Shown here piece after piece: positions 1-11,120 of a stretch of DNA of 64,000 nt (within the stretch, counting starts at the first letter, position 1; the number at the start of each line of letters is the position of its first letter). Origin of the DNA: Xenopus tropicalis (lineage: Eukaryota; Chordata; Amphibia; Anura; Pipidae). The DNA lies in assembly GCF_000004195.4 (NCBI RefSeq), contig NC_030679.2:17773212-17837211 (forward strand), given 5' to 3'. The notes under the pieces are model-generated. The model made no database searches, had not been told where the DNA came from, and saw only the letters and a program-made list of their open reading frames with translations. The position numbers and the translations under genes are program-made.

Positions 1-608
1 ACAAAAAAAAAGCGGAAATACGCTTGGAGCATTCGAATGAACACTCCGAGCGTCCGTGTCTTAATAAATCTTCCCCAAAGTGAATACGTTGCAATATAAG
101 CTACGGGCATGTGTATTATGTGCCATAAGACCCCCTAACAGTACCGAGACCCTATAAAACTATGGGGTGCCGTTTGTCCAAAGTACATTTTGTCTATAAA
201 AATACATTCTATATAAAAAAAGCAATCCCCAGTAGACAGAATTAAAGTGTGGATATAAACACTGGTAAAAAAATATACAAAAGATATATTTCTAGTGAAG
301 AATGAGAACAAAATCAATTTTATGCACAAAAGGATATTATAATATTACAAACTCCATTCTGTAAATTTTAACAAGCATTCTAAATATATAATGGTGTAAT
401 TGAATAGCATATTCCAGCTAGATTTTCATGACAAAATAGATGCATGTGACAGAAAGCAAGATTCTATAGCACCAACTGTCCAACTGGCGGCCCGCTGGCC
501 CCCTCTGTGTGGCCCCCCACCTGTCTGGCTGCTTTGATGGCTTACCTTTGTGTAAGCTTCAAATGGTATCAGTACTGAGATTAACTGACCCCCTGCATTG
601 CTACCCAG
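1..608. other. No gene recognised
   Basis: AT-rich DNA without a convincing open reading frame, splice-flanked exon or terminal-repeat structure. The short open frames here look like chance frames. Confidence 0.6.
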
Positions 609-822
609 CCTGTGTGTGCCATAATCTACCTGCCCTATGCTGCCTGTGTGTGCTATACTCTGCCTGCCCTATGCTGTCTGTGTGTGTGTGCCATACTCTG
701 CCTGTCCTATGCTACCTGTGTGCGCCATAATCTACCTGCCATATGCTGCCTGTGTGTGCCATACTCTGCCTGCCCTATGCTGTCTGTGTGTGCCATACTC
801 TGCCTGTCCTATGCTACCTGTG
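609..822. repeat. 34-bp minisatellite with three-unit order
   Basis: Six tandem units of about 34 bp, each built around CCTGTGTGTGCCATA followed by a CTGCCTGCCCTATGCT-type half. Three variants occur in the order A-B-C-A-B-C: A has ATAATCTACC, B ends CCCTATGCTG, and C starts TCTGTGTG and ends TCCTATGCTA. This suggests a ~102-106-bp higher-order unit present twice. The overlapping open frames in three registers come from the repeat and are not genes. Confidence 0.85.
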
Positions 823-1837
823 GGGTTTATTCTGGGAGTTTATTAGCAGTTGGATATAGCCATTAAATGGTCCCTAAGGTGTGTAATTATTATGTGCTTG
901 GGGTTGCTGTGCTACCCACAGGGGAGGAAGAGGCATATAGATTTAAGGGTATGTCTTAGTATGACATAATATAATTCTTTCACATTTGAATGAAGGCTGA
1001 TATCCCTGCAGTGAGCACCAACCATTTGGGTTTTTGCTGCGCTACCACCATTAATGTGGGCATGGTCTTAAAAGCGCTTGTGATAACATGGGTGTGGTTT
1101 AAAAGGGGGAGTGGTCAAAACCGGCTTTCATTAGCGGCCCTCCACTATGTATGCTAGAGAAATTCCGGCCCTCTGTACCACATTCTATGAACAAAATGAA
1201 TACTCAGTTCCACAAAACTGATAAAATATCCATTCTGTGAAACAACACTCAATCAAATTCCTGAACCAATAAGAAACAAGCAAATTAATTATCCAATAAA
1301 ATGCAGGTTTTAACTGGAGGCAATTTACTGATCTTTCCACTGTTTTTGTCTGTAAAGTGTTCACACACACACACACACGGATTTGTTTGACAATATGAAA
1401 AGCTGCCAGCTCTGCCCCACAAGGCTACATTATCCCTAGTGTTGAGGATACTGTCTGTTTTAACCAGAAGGGTCTTTCAAATAGATGAGAAATATAGTGC
1501 TGTACTGATGCTGCGCCACAGTACTGATGTTATGATGTTTCTAGGTGATGTTTCTGATAATGAGCTTTAAAGAAAACAAAAAACATTAATATGATAACTT
1601 AAGGCTATTCCTATTATCTCCCAGCCTAACCCATCATTATAATATGCCTAATATTCCCTCATTAACATATGTAAATAAGTCAATAAAACACAATATCTTT
1701 ATTCTATCATATTAACCATATTAGCAGCATAACTACTGGGTAAGGGGCCCCTCGGTAAAGTACAATACACCAGATATTTATAGTAGCAATGTAATTCAGT
1801 ATGTCTGAGAAATGCACCACATGAGTACAGTATAAAC
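823..1837. other. No gene recognised; short CA run
   Basis: Apart from a short CA dinucleotide run near 1361-1378, I see nothing beyond AT-rich unique-looking sequence. Confidence 0.55.
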
Positions 1838-2008
1838 CAGGGGTGGCCAGACTTTGTCCATCGGCAATCTACTGTTGACTCCTCCCCCAAGACGCAGCAT
1901 ACATACGCATTCACGCCGCACTTCCGCATCTCCCGGCTTCGTCACGGTCCACAAGAAATCCACGGGGGATCAGCTGGTGGACTGCGATCGACGTCTTGGG
2001 CACCCCTG
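1838..2008. mobile_element. hAT-type MITE with 8-bp target duplication
   Basis: The element starts CAGGGGTGGCC and ends GGGCACCCCTG, so its termini are inverted repeats of the CAGGGG type known from hAT transposons. Both flanks carry the same 8 bp, GTATAAAC, at 1830-1837 and 2009-2016, the target duplication length of hAT transposition. At 171 bp it has no transposase and must have been moved in trans. The interior includes weak palindromes. The identical flanks suggest little decay since insertion. Confidence 0.85.
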
Positions 2009-2016
2009 GTATAAAC

Positions 2017-3065
2017 CATCTAACTTAAGCTCCTCCCTCCAAGGATACCAACTGATTCACATCATTACACTACAACATGAAATTTCACAACTTTACAATT
2101 TCCCTGCCATAGTAGGGACTCTAAAAAAAATTGTAGATGACTGTTAGACTGCAGTGTTTGGCTTCCTTCTATTATTATGTAATATTGTACTAGTTAGCTT
2201 ACAGCAGTCTCTTAATAATGTGCTTATCTATAGTTCAACTACTACATAATGTAGCCACAGGGAAAAAAATCCAGTGGGCCCCACTTTGGGCACACAACCC
2301 CCTACCCCAATAGCGGCTGCAAGGAGTGTGCATTACACACAGGGTGGTGGTGAAGGCTGGCAGCGGTGGAGAAGTTGGCAACTGAAGTGAGGGGCTCCTG
2401 GGGTGGCAGCCCTGGTGAATCCTGGACACCCCAGTCCAACATCACGCACACACATAATACATCATATAAATAAATGATGATCCTCCTGAAGTACCAATAT
2501 GTAAGTGATCCCTTTTGTTTGCATATAGTACTCATTTATGTTGTAGTTGAACTACAGCTAACTGGCTTACTGCTCATAAGGCCTACACATCATACTATAC
2601 AAGCAAAGTTCAATAAATTACTCCAAAGTGCCTTCTTCTGCTTTAGACTTAGCGATGAGGAAAAAAAGATAAGAAAAAAAAAAAGAAGAAAAATATAGTG
2701 TAATACTGTTATTACTTCACAATGTGCACTCTCATGTGCTTTTTGACACCAGTGATGACTTTTACTTATATCACCCTTTTGTGCCCAGTTGTGATATCCC
2801 TTTCCGATTGCCAATCTACTTACAGACCCCCTTGGGTTTATATGGCATCCAATTGGTTCGCTTGTAGCTCACGACTCTCTGCTTTCCCACCTCTTAATTT
2901 CAGGCAGTGTTAGGAACCACTTCACATAGGTACATTTCCAACTTTAGCAACTTTAGGTTAATTCCACGACCTTTCTGTTTCCCTTCCCCTTCTGTGCATT
3001 TACTGTGGGATCAATGCATACGCCATATGTGTAAAAACTTAAATACTTTAATATAAATAAATCTT
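2017..3065. other. No gene recognised
   Basis: Unique-looking AT-rich DNA. A 22-bp stretch at 2942-2963 (core TAGCAACTTTAGGTTAATT) recurs exactly in the loop of the foldback that follows, at 3276-3297. Confidence 0.5.
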
Positions 3066-3506
3066 CCCAATACACTCACAAACAGAGTATAGGATGCACA
3101 TGTCAGGAGTCACTGGTATGGATCAGGTGGCTGCTCCTTTTTCTTTCCCTGTTCACGACCTGCAATGTCGTTCCTGGGTTCAGCAGTCCTGCCCTGTATA
3201 GTGCTCCTCCTCTGCGTCCTCTCTAACCGCTGATGCGTTTCGCCACTTCCGGCTTCCTCCTGAGTGATCGCTCACCTTTAGCAACTTTAGGTTAATTATA
3301 TAGCGATCGCTCAGGAGGAAGCCGGAAGTGGCAAAACGCGTCAGCGGTGAGAGAGGACGCAGAGGAGGAGCACTATACAGGGCAGGGACTGCTCAACCCA
3401 GGAACGACACTGCAGGTCGTGAACAGGGAAAGAAAAAGGAGCAGCCACGTGATCCATACCAGTGACTCCTGACATGTGCATCCTATACTCTGTTAGTGTA
3501 TTGGTT
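3066..3506. repeat. Long foldback: ~205-bp inverted arms, ~28-bp loop
   Basis: The left arm (about 3067-3273) and right arm (about 3302-3507) are near-complete reverse complements. They pair from the AATACACT / AGTGTATT ends inward to CCTCCTGAG / CTCAGGAGG next to the loop. Scattered mismatches and a few small indels separate the arms. The loop repeats 22 bp found about 310 bp upstream. It may be a foldback MITE or a local inverted duplication; I saw no clear target-site duplication and no coding capacity. Confidence 0.85.
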
Positions 3507-3565
3507 AGAGGGTGTTTGGTGGGCCCTACACCCCCCAGTGTGACCCTGAGTTCTGCCATGCTTAA

Positions 3566-3880
3566 GGGCTGTGACACGGGAAGTCTCTCAAGACAACTTC
3601 GGTGACTTCGCAAATCGCGCAGCCACATATGCCATCCACTGGTGATTCACATTCTAGCCGGTGGGATGGCATTTCGGGGAGATTAGTCGCCCGCGACAAG
3701 GAAGATTTGTCACGTGGCGACTAATCTCCCTGAAATGTCATTCCACCATCTAGAATGAAAATCGCCAGTGGGATGGCACACGCGACTTCGTCCAAAATCG
3801 CTGAAGTTTCATCTCAAGGTGTCGCCCGCGACAAGGAAGATTTGTTGCGTGGCGACTAATCTCCCTGTCTGTCACAGCCC
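3566..3880. mobile_element. TTAA-type MITE
   Basis: Terminal inverted repeats GGGCTGTGACA and TGTCACAGCCC bound about 315 bp. The left flank is TTAA and the right flank TTAT, consistent with a mutated TTAA target duplication as made by piggyBac and Kolobok/T2-type elements. Sub-terminal palindromes with GCGACTAATCTCC and GGCGATTT-like segments recur inside. A relative lies at 23241-23493. There is no coding capacity. Confidence 0.75.
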
Positions 3881-4174
3881 TTATGGCTGATCTTTTAGCT
3901 ATGCAGAGCATTCTGATACACTGATCATAGAAAAATCCTAAGAGGGAAAGGCACACGGGACACTTTTCTGGCACACCTGTATACCACAATAAAATTATTA
4001 TATCTTTATTTCGTCGCTTAAAAACCTTTTTGTTAAAAACTTGAGATAGACAAAAGTAAGAAGGAAAGTTAAAACCCGATCTCTGTTACTTGGGCTAATC
4101 ACAGAGGTTGTTAGCTACTATAACAACTCTTAAGTTGGCAAGAAGTTTCCATATGTCAGTGCTGCTAGACCTTT

Positions 4175-4400
4175 TGTATGTATGTATGTATATTTTTATT
4201 TATAAAGTGCTACTTGTATGTATGCAGTGCTGTACAGTAGAATACATTAATACAAACAGGGGATTATTAAGATAATAATAGATAAATACAAAGTATAACA
4301 ATAAATACTGATAAATACAAGATAAATACAGTTGCAATAAGTTAAGAGTCAAAGACACAAGAGAATGGAGGTCCCTGCCCTGTAAAGCTTGCAGTCTATT
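4175..4400 (-). mobile_element. L2-type LINE 3' tail, 5'-truncated
   Basis: Reading the minus strand, an AGACTGCAAGCTTTACAGGG block is followed by A/T-rich sequence, then TACAGCACTGCATAC and a TATAAATAA plus TACA-type tail. This is the 3' end design of the L2-type LINE at 41230-42796, so this is a short dead copy in opposite orientation. A similar fragment lies at 27735-27936. Confidence 0.65.
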
Positions 4401-4641
4401 ATTATAAATTATTATGTGGATGAAAAAGTCTGTTTCTGGATGAAGTACAGCCAGTTAATGTCAAGGACACAAAAGCAACTTGTTCTGCAGCTTTGACACC
4501 CACCTCCCACTGCCACCGGTCATTATGGGACATAATGGGAAGTGATCACTGACCCTCCAAATTTAATAGATTTCTGTGTTACATGTAAATCCTGTCTTAT
4601 TTATACGTGAATCCTGTCTTATTTCTGTGGATGATTCTGTG

Positions 4642-4676
4642 GTTATCTACCCATTTCTTACAAATGGGTAGATAAC
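4642..4676. repeat. Short perfect hairpin
   Basis: Two 15-bp arms, GTTATCTACCCATTT at 4642-4656 and its exact reverse complement at 4662-4676, separated by 5 bp. The role is unknown; it may be part of an old short TIR element. Confidence 0.7.
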
Positions 4677-4956
4677 ATAGCAACTTATAACGAATGTAAA
4701 TTGATGCTAAAGAGGCAGGTCACCTTAAAATAATTTTTTATAATGTAGACTAATACTTTGAGACAATTCGTTAGGATTTGTATTGTATGGTTTATGATCT
4801 TTTTTATTTTTATGCTGCCTCCAGCATGAAATTTACAATACTGTCTGGTTGTCTAGGAGGTCAGAAAGCCAAAAAGCAGATTAAAACCAAAGGATACATT
4901 TTTAATGTAATTATTATTTTTATTGGTTATATTTCTTTTTAACACTTTCTCCTGTT

Positions 4957-5069
4957 GGAAGCATTAAGCACAGTTTCCCAGCACTGAACTAGTCTGTCCT
5001 TCTTTCCCATGTTTGGTTCCAGTATAATATAATGGTACCAAAATGGCACAATAATCTCTGTATGTAAGA
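4957..5069 (+). repeat. Dispersed repeat, copy A
   Basis: About 113 bp running from GGAAGCATTAAGCACAG to ATCTCTGTATGTAAG, found again in the same orientation at 32097-32209 with roughly a dozen differences. No ends, tail or coding capacity identify the family. The rest of 4401-5719 shows no gene. Confidence 0.8.
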
Positions 5070-5739
5070 TTGGTAACATAGTGCCAGGAATCAGCATTCT
5101 CACAGCTGAATTCTCTTTTATCTATGATTACACTACAATTGGGTTTATATCCCCTTTAAATTATTATCCTTCAAGTGACATTGCAGAGTACTGTAAGGCA
5201 CTACTAACAGCGACTGCTACAATATATCCATGTATAATGTAAGAAAGAGAGAGCTATTAAAGCCCAGTGGTGCAAGGCAGGGTCAAAATATCAATGCTAA
5301 TACAGAAGCAGAAGGTTTTTTTTCCTGTGATTAGTTATTTATGATTTTGTCCATAGACCCACGCATAGAAGATCCATCCCAGTAAAGTTCTCCGTTAGTC
5401 CAATGGGATGCCTCCCAACCACCCAACACCACACACAATCCCTGGTCTTTAAGTCCTTGTAATAGGCCCCCCATGAAACATCTCCACCCCCATACCACAA
5501 ACACATTGCCCTCCCAATTTCAGCAAGTCAAAATAAAGAGCAAAGGAATATTTGTATGGTTTGATTAGAGTCTTTTTGCTTTTTCCAACAATAAGTAAGT
5601 GCCATCTCTGAGGCTGGGGGGTGCATCTTAGTCTCTTATTCCCAGATATAAATTTGCATTTTTCTAAAGAACAAAGAGAATGCAAGTTAAGCTCAAGCAT
5701 ATACATTAGCAGATTTAATATATAGAAAAGTGGGGACAG

Positions 5740-6508
5740 TCACAGTCTCACACCGCTCCATTTTGACAAATTTGTAGCATTTGTTTGTACTTCTTTTCCC
5801 TTCAGGAAACCCAAATCACCAACCACAGACTTCACTATTTGGTCGATTGAAACATCCCTCTGGTCAAGGGATTGTCCACAACGATAGTGCCACAAGTGAT
5901 ACCTCATCACAGATATTATAATGTACATCGTACCTTGGTCTATGGGATGTTGTGTAGGCAGAACCCCATAAGCAGCACCAGTGTAGGACAACTGCCCAAT
6001 ACATGACACATTCAGAGTTTGTGCTAGCTTCTGACACACAACCTTAGTCACAGGGAAATTCACTAAAAAGTGCTCTTGGGTCTCCTCTGTGGGACACCCC
6101 CAGGGACACTCCCTTTGTCAAGGTTAAGATATCACAGGGGGGAATTCTACTGTTGTTTAGCCACTGAAAGCTCTGAGACAGAACATCACCTGTACAATCT
6201 TTTAAAGACAGAGGAGAGGTAAAGTAGGTCTTAAGGACCCTCCAACAAATTTGCCTTTTAGAGGTGGACCTGAGCTCTTCCAGACTAACATCCCACTTCC
6301 CCAGCAGCTTCAGCCCCAACTCAAGATGTGGTGGGAGAAAACCACGAACCTGGACTTCCTTCAAGCTACCGCCACATACCCAGTCTCCCACCAAAGGCAA
6401 TGCCCAACGTCTGACACAACCTTCCCACAGGGAATCAGTTCTTTGACCCAAATTCCCAAAATTAAATTTCAGAAAAATGGAGCTAAAGAAAGCCACTAAA
6501 CACAGCAT
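5740..6508 (-). pseudogene. Tx1-type LINE ORF2, C-terminal part
   Basis: Two open segments (6508-6044 and 6063-5740) overlap with a frame change near 6050. They lie directly downstream of the RT segment and are in the position of the poorly conserved C-terminal region of ORF2 that follows the RT in L1/Tx1 elements. I identify them mainly by position; no strong domain motif is visible. They are non-functional because of the frame break and loss of continuity with the RT. Confidence 0.6.
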
Positions 6509-6579
6509 GTTTTACCCTCCCACTTTCCTCTGTAGGTAAGTGATACCCCTTTTGACGGGATTCAGCCTGTTCCCCCAGA

Positions 6580-7557
6580 TTAACTGGAAGAACAGACTGT
6601 GGATCCGAGCACAGAGAGCTTCTGGCAATGGATACACGTAGGAAACAAACAAAAAGAAGCCTTCACAAGCTTCACCCTTTCCGTATAGGACAGCCTCCAA
6701 TGCTTCCATCGCTGTACCTTTGCATTTCCAGCATCCATTTTTTCCTCCAAGTTTTGCCTGCTAAGATCTCCCCTCCCAAATTTGATTCCCAGGATTCTAA
6801 CTTGGTTTGGGGCAGCTGGTAATTCCTGGAGTGGAAAATCAGGCTCCTTGTCCAATGACCAAAAAGCTTCTGATTTATCCATGTTGACCAGAGACCCAGA
6901 GGCCTCTGAGTAGCTTCTGATTTCCTCACTCAGATTTCTCACTTCCCCTGGACGTGAGATCATCACAGTGACATCATCTGAGTAGGCAACTGACCTAAGG
7001 CACTGGCCGCGAGCCACAGGAAGACCCTTTAAGCCACTCTGTAATCTCCTGAGGAAGGGATCAATCGCAAACATGTACAAAAGAGGGCTCAAAGGGCACC
7101 CCTGCCTCACTCCGGCCCCAACCTCAAAATTTTTGCCACGCCACCCATTGATTAGTGAGAAGTTTTCAGCCCCTTGGTACAAAACAGAAAGCCACCTAAT
7201 AAATTGTCCCGGGATGATCTTTAAACTTCTTCTAAAATTCATCTGTTAAGCCATCTGGACCTGGAGATTTCTTTTTAGCTAAGTTATCAATAGCAGCTTT
7301 GACTTCATCCTCCTTGATCTCTGCCACTAAAGGCCCAAAATCCAATTAACATCAGTCACATCAGGCCCTGGGGTTGCCTCCAGGAAAGCTGAAATCTTTT
7401 CCCCATACAAAGCCTTAACTTTAAAGAGAGCAGCATAGTAGTCACTCACAATCCCAAGGATTCCCTCCCTCGAGACCTGCAAATCACCCTTGGGATCGGT
7501 CAGCCCAGAAATCAACTTGCAGTTAAGAAAGGGGTCCGGAGAGTGAAAACTCCCCAA
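6580..7557 (-). pseudogene. Tx1-type LINE reverse transcriptase, broken
   Basis: This is the RT domain that copies LINE RNA at a nicked target. The N-terminal part lies at 7557-7327. A segment near 7330-7230 carries SPGPDGLT in another frame, and the main part runs from 7242 to 6580. It shows VRQGCPLSPLLYMFAIDPF, then the catalytic loop as AYSDD where most relatives have AYADD, then SGSLVNMDKSEAFW and a LGIKFG thumb motif. At least two frame changes separate the pieces. The serine in the loop may be drift in a dead copy. The upstream endonuclease is separated from it by the inserted LTR. Confidence 0.85.
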
Positions 7558-7641
7558 ATCCCTCTCCTACAAGAGAGATTTGTAGCAGCTATACTGGCAT
7601 TCTCTTATCTGGGCCTTCAGCCGGGCAATCTTCGACCCCTC

Positions 7642-8313
7642 CTTCCTGTAATAAAAAGTGCCTTACCAGCACGGCGGGGACGCCCGCCGCTCCATCCTCT
7701 CCCTGCGCCGGCTTGTTCCTAGTGCGCGCGCACGCACTTCCACAAATTAAGGTGCATGCGCGCTGGCGTGATGAGGTCAGCGCGCAATAGCGCGAAATTC
7801 AAAGGTATTTAAAGGGACCTTGTTTACATTTTCATTGCCTGTGATAGGAATTGTTCCTGGTGCCTTTTCTGAGCCTTGTGCGTCTGTTCTTGTATCCTGC
7901 TTGTGATTTCCTGTGTTTTTGACCCGGCCTGCTCCTGACTATTCTGATATCCGTAACCTGACCCCGGCTTGTACTTTGACTCCGATTTCGTCTCATCCTG
8001 CTGTTTGATTATCCGGTTTGACCCTTGCCTGTCTGACTATCCTTGATTACTGCCTGCGTCGACCCAGCCTGCCTGACTACGAACTTGCCTAATCCTTTTG
8101 TACTGTGATCTTCGGCCTAACTGACTTTAACTACAGTCGTGCCCCTTTGCTTGCCAGAACTCCTCGCCTTGTTCCTCTCGTTAAGTCCAGGTGGCATCTG
8201 AGTAGCTGAGGGCTCCTCCCGAAGCCAAAGGCGGTCACACTACTGGTGAAGCCGAGCCGAGACCAAGGAACTTGGTATCAGTTCTGGTTTAGGGTGCCGA
8301 CTGTGACACTTCC
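7642..8313 (+). mobile_element. Solo LTR with 5-bp target duplication
   Basis: A 662-bp block (7647-8308) begins TGTAATAAAAAG and ends GACTGTGACA, so it has the TG...CA ends of an LTR. It is flanked on both sides by CTTCC (7642-7646 and 8309-8313), a 5-bp target duplication. A TATA-like TATTTAAAG lies at 7806-7814, supporting plus orientation. The GACC/TGACT-rich R-U5-like stretch resembles Gypsy-type LTRs of lower vertebrates. No internal region is present, so the provirus was lost by LTR-LTR recombination. It inserted into the Tx1-type LINE and is therefore younger than it. Confidence 0.88.
7806..7814 (+). promoter_or_regulatory. TATA-like box of the solo LTR
   Basis: TATTTAAAG about 160 bp into the LTR and preceded by a GC-rich, CpG-containing stretch, a plausible U3 promoter arrangement. 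Activity is not implied. Confidence 0.45.
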
Positions 8314-8360
8314 CATTCGAAATGCAAAATTCCCGCTTACTTACGAGAGATAGGTACTTT

Positions 8361-9074
8361 TTAATACTTGTTACCCTCCCTGCTTACAGATAGTCTCTGG
8401 AAAAAAGTCCTAAAGGAGCATTTGGCATCCTCCCACCAAAGTGACACTGAGTCGTAAATGTCAACTCTATCAAGCTCGTAATGAAGAAGAGCTTCAAAGG
8501 ATTGTATCACTAACTCACCCTTCAGGGAATCCTCACTGAGTCGCCATAGACCCTTGCATTTTTCTGGAACAGAGGAAGCTCCCCACACAAAAGAAAGTTT
8601 GAGATGGTCAGAATACTCCACTCCAACCTCTCTGACATCTACAAATGTCTCCCCTGCCCCAACAAAAGGCATGTCCAGGCGACTACTTCTCCCTGCACAC
8701 CTGTATGTATGTGCTGCCTTCTTACCATCCTGAGTGGCAACATCAACCAGGCCTGCCTGCTGTATCATCTGGTTTAAAAAATATCCTTCAGATCTCCTAG
8801 GATTTCCTGTGCGATCTTCAGGCCTCAGTACCTGGTTAAAGTCACCAGCCAAGATAACTGGGAGTGACGTGTGTAGGAAAGGTCGTATCTCAGCCAACAA
8901 AGCCCTCCTAGCTGCCACAGACTGTGGCCCATAGATGTTAATGAGACGTAGGCACCTTCCCCCCGCAGTTACATCCAGAAGAAGACAACGCCCTACCTGG
9001 ATTTCAAGGAAACGATGCACTCTAACTCCAATAGCACGGCAACACCCCCATATGGTTCCTCTGCCATTGACCAA
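8361..9074 (-). pseudogene. Tx1-type LINE endonuclease, partial
   Basis: This matches the apurinic-like endonuclease domain at the start of LINE ORF2, which nicks target DNA for reverse transcription. Motifs in order are RLINIYGPQS, VILAGDFNQVL (GDFN motif), a degenerate SSRLDMPFV region where family members usually have R-x-D-x-x, and VEYSDHLKLSF (SDH motif near the C-terminus). The N-terminal part with the first catalytic motifs is missing or out of frame, so 237 codons remain of a larger domain. The open frame stops at 8361, about 50 bp before the LTR insertion. Confidence 0.85.
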
Positions 9075-9400
9075 AAAGAGGGAGCCAGGCTCTCAAAGGC
9101 TAGATGTTAAAATTTTAACTGGAGACTGTACCATCACAAATGTTCTTTAGATTTTTCTTGCCTCCCTTAACTGGAGAAATGGTTTCCCTATTGCGTTTCA
9201 CTTGAACACTTGGAAAATCAGACCCTCCTCCATCACCACACACCGACTCAGGTTCTCCCAAAGAATCTGTGACTGCCCCCCATAGATTTTCTCCTAACAG
9301 GATGATCTTTGGCTTCCCTGCTTCTTTTTTGAGATGCCAACTGCACCTCCATATCCTCCTGCTACCTCTTCTCCTCCTCCCTCTGTATTCAGTCAAGCTG

Positions 9401-9735
9401 GTAGCAGTGGGGGGATAATAGCCTCTGGGAAGGGACTGTGGCTGTGGGATAGCAGGTATAGTAGGGAGAGATGATGCCTATAGTAGCAGTGTGGGGATAA
9501 TAGCTTCTTGGGAGGGACTGTGGCTGTGGAATAGCAGGTATAGTAGGGAGAGATGATGCCTATAATAGCAGTGGGGGACAATAGATTTTGGGAAGGGACT
9601 GTGACTGTGGGATAGCAGGTATAGTAGGAAGAGATGGTGCCTATGATAGCAGTGAGATAATAGCCTCTGGGAAGGGACTGTGGCTGTTGGATAGCAGGTA
9701 TTATAGGGAGAGATTCTGCCTATAGTAGCAGTGGG
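9401..9735 (-). repeat. ~79-bp minisatellite, reverse orientation, about 4 units
   Basis: Units read GATAGCAGGTATAGTAGGGA and AGCCTCTGGGAAGGGACTGT, the reverse complement of the arrays at 15732-15989, 21301-22163 and 34314-34709. Copies differ by substitutions and short G-run changes. The array directly abuts the truncated 5' end of the Tx1-type LINE. Confidence 0.9.
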
Positions 9736-10441
9736 TTATTTGCCACTGTAGATGGTGACAATAAGCCTATATATATATATTTTAAATTTGTGGTCAGCAG
9801 ATCACAGTCTGGTTTGCGGATAAGGCAGTTGCGAGTCGGTAGCAAGGCCAAGCAGGATAAACTGCAGGTTGCAGGTTCATGTCACAGGTTGTGGGCTGCG
9901 GGTCTGGGTTTCTAAAATTGGTTCCATGCAGGACTCTAATCTTAGAATTTGAAACGATGAGGCCCCACAAAGTCTATTTTACCCAGTTGGGGGCCTCTGC
10001 TCATGTCGATGTTATACCTCCTCTCCACTGACTTTAATCCTGATTAGATATATCACATTTTATGAGACCAAACTGCCAATCCAGGTTGATACATTGTGTA
10101 TAATGGTGTGAAACTGATATCCATCACTCAGCAATGTAATCTAATGAATTGATGTCCTTTTCTGCTATAGTACATTGTGTATAATGGGGTGGAACAGATG
10201 CATTTCACTTTGTAATGCATATAATGGCCTACACTCTATTATAAGCAATTAATCCCAGTAGTAAGCATGACATCTTCTTTAGCTTGGCAGGCAACCTTTA
10301 TCATCTCTTGATTGCCAGCTCCTAGGACAGCATACATGTTAAAGCCCAAGGAAGAGTTTTACCTTTAACTTTTGTATTGGTGGTTCTCCCGGGATTCTTC
10401 CAGAATCCTTAAGGAACCGTGGGTTGGGGGATGCTGCGAGT
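9736..10441. other. No gene recognised
   Basis: Includes a short TA run near 9767 and GCAGGTTGCAGGTT-like low-complexity sequence around 9850-9910. I see no gene or clear transposon ends. Confidence 0.5.
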
Positions 10442-11120
10442 TGCATCTGCATCAGTGCTGCCAGTTTTGAATTCTGTCACAAAAGAACCATATGTATATT
10501 CTTCTCCAAGTTACACCTCATGTCCTACCACATCCCTGTCACTTTTATAAAAAGATTTACCAGACAAAAATACACTCCATTCCTGTCACTTGGTCCGAAA
10601 TGCAGATTTTTCAGTGGGGTTGCTGGCCACAATGTTTGGAGTATGGCGGAGCAGTGGTTGTAGGGCTTTCCAAGTCTGCCATTTCTGGGCGATGCCTCAT
10701 TCAAAGGGTTTGGTGGCTGATGGGCATGATGGCAGAGGCCTGGTTGTCGCCGGGCAAATGCCACTATTGTCCTTTTATAAAACACCTTTATTATTTTTTT
10801 TATCAGTGTTTTAGGCTCTTAAGGGTCACACGTGACTCTAGTAAGCCTGTAAAATCTCTTTTAACTGTAATTTAGTAGAATATGAGTCTTGTATAACTTA
10901 ATGTTTCCTTTTATATGACTTCTATGTTACAAGGCCTGCTTGGGCCACAAAATACATCTATGAATTTAAGGGAAAATAATTATAGGAAGATAAATACATG
11001 TAATAGGGCAAATAGGGGAAAGATAAGAATGAACAATACACCAGATATAATCTAGCCCATAAAATATCATTTTAGGATCAACTCGGTTTGAGTTGGTGAT
11101 AAAGGGGAACATAAACCTAT

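Larger units (their letters stand above)
5720..9395 (-). mobile_element. Tx1-type L1 LINE, decayed, split by a solo LTR
   Basis: On the minus strand, endonuclease, reverse transcriptase and C-terminal LINE segments follow in the expected order. The RT wording (VRQGCPLSPLLYMFAIDPF, then SGSLVNMDKSEAFWS) is typical of the Tx1 branch of L1-like LINEs first described in Xenopus. The element is 5'-truncated next to a minisatellite that begins at 9401. An arginine-rich open piece at 9115-9396 may be ORF1-derived or the start of ORF2. A solo LTR occupies 7647-8308. Frameshifts and stops break all parts, so this copy is dead. Confidence 0.85.

Noticed and set aside
1361..1378. CA microsatellite as a notable feature
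   Set aside because: Short and ordinary for vertebrate DNA; mentioned only in the gap entry.
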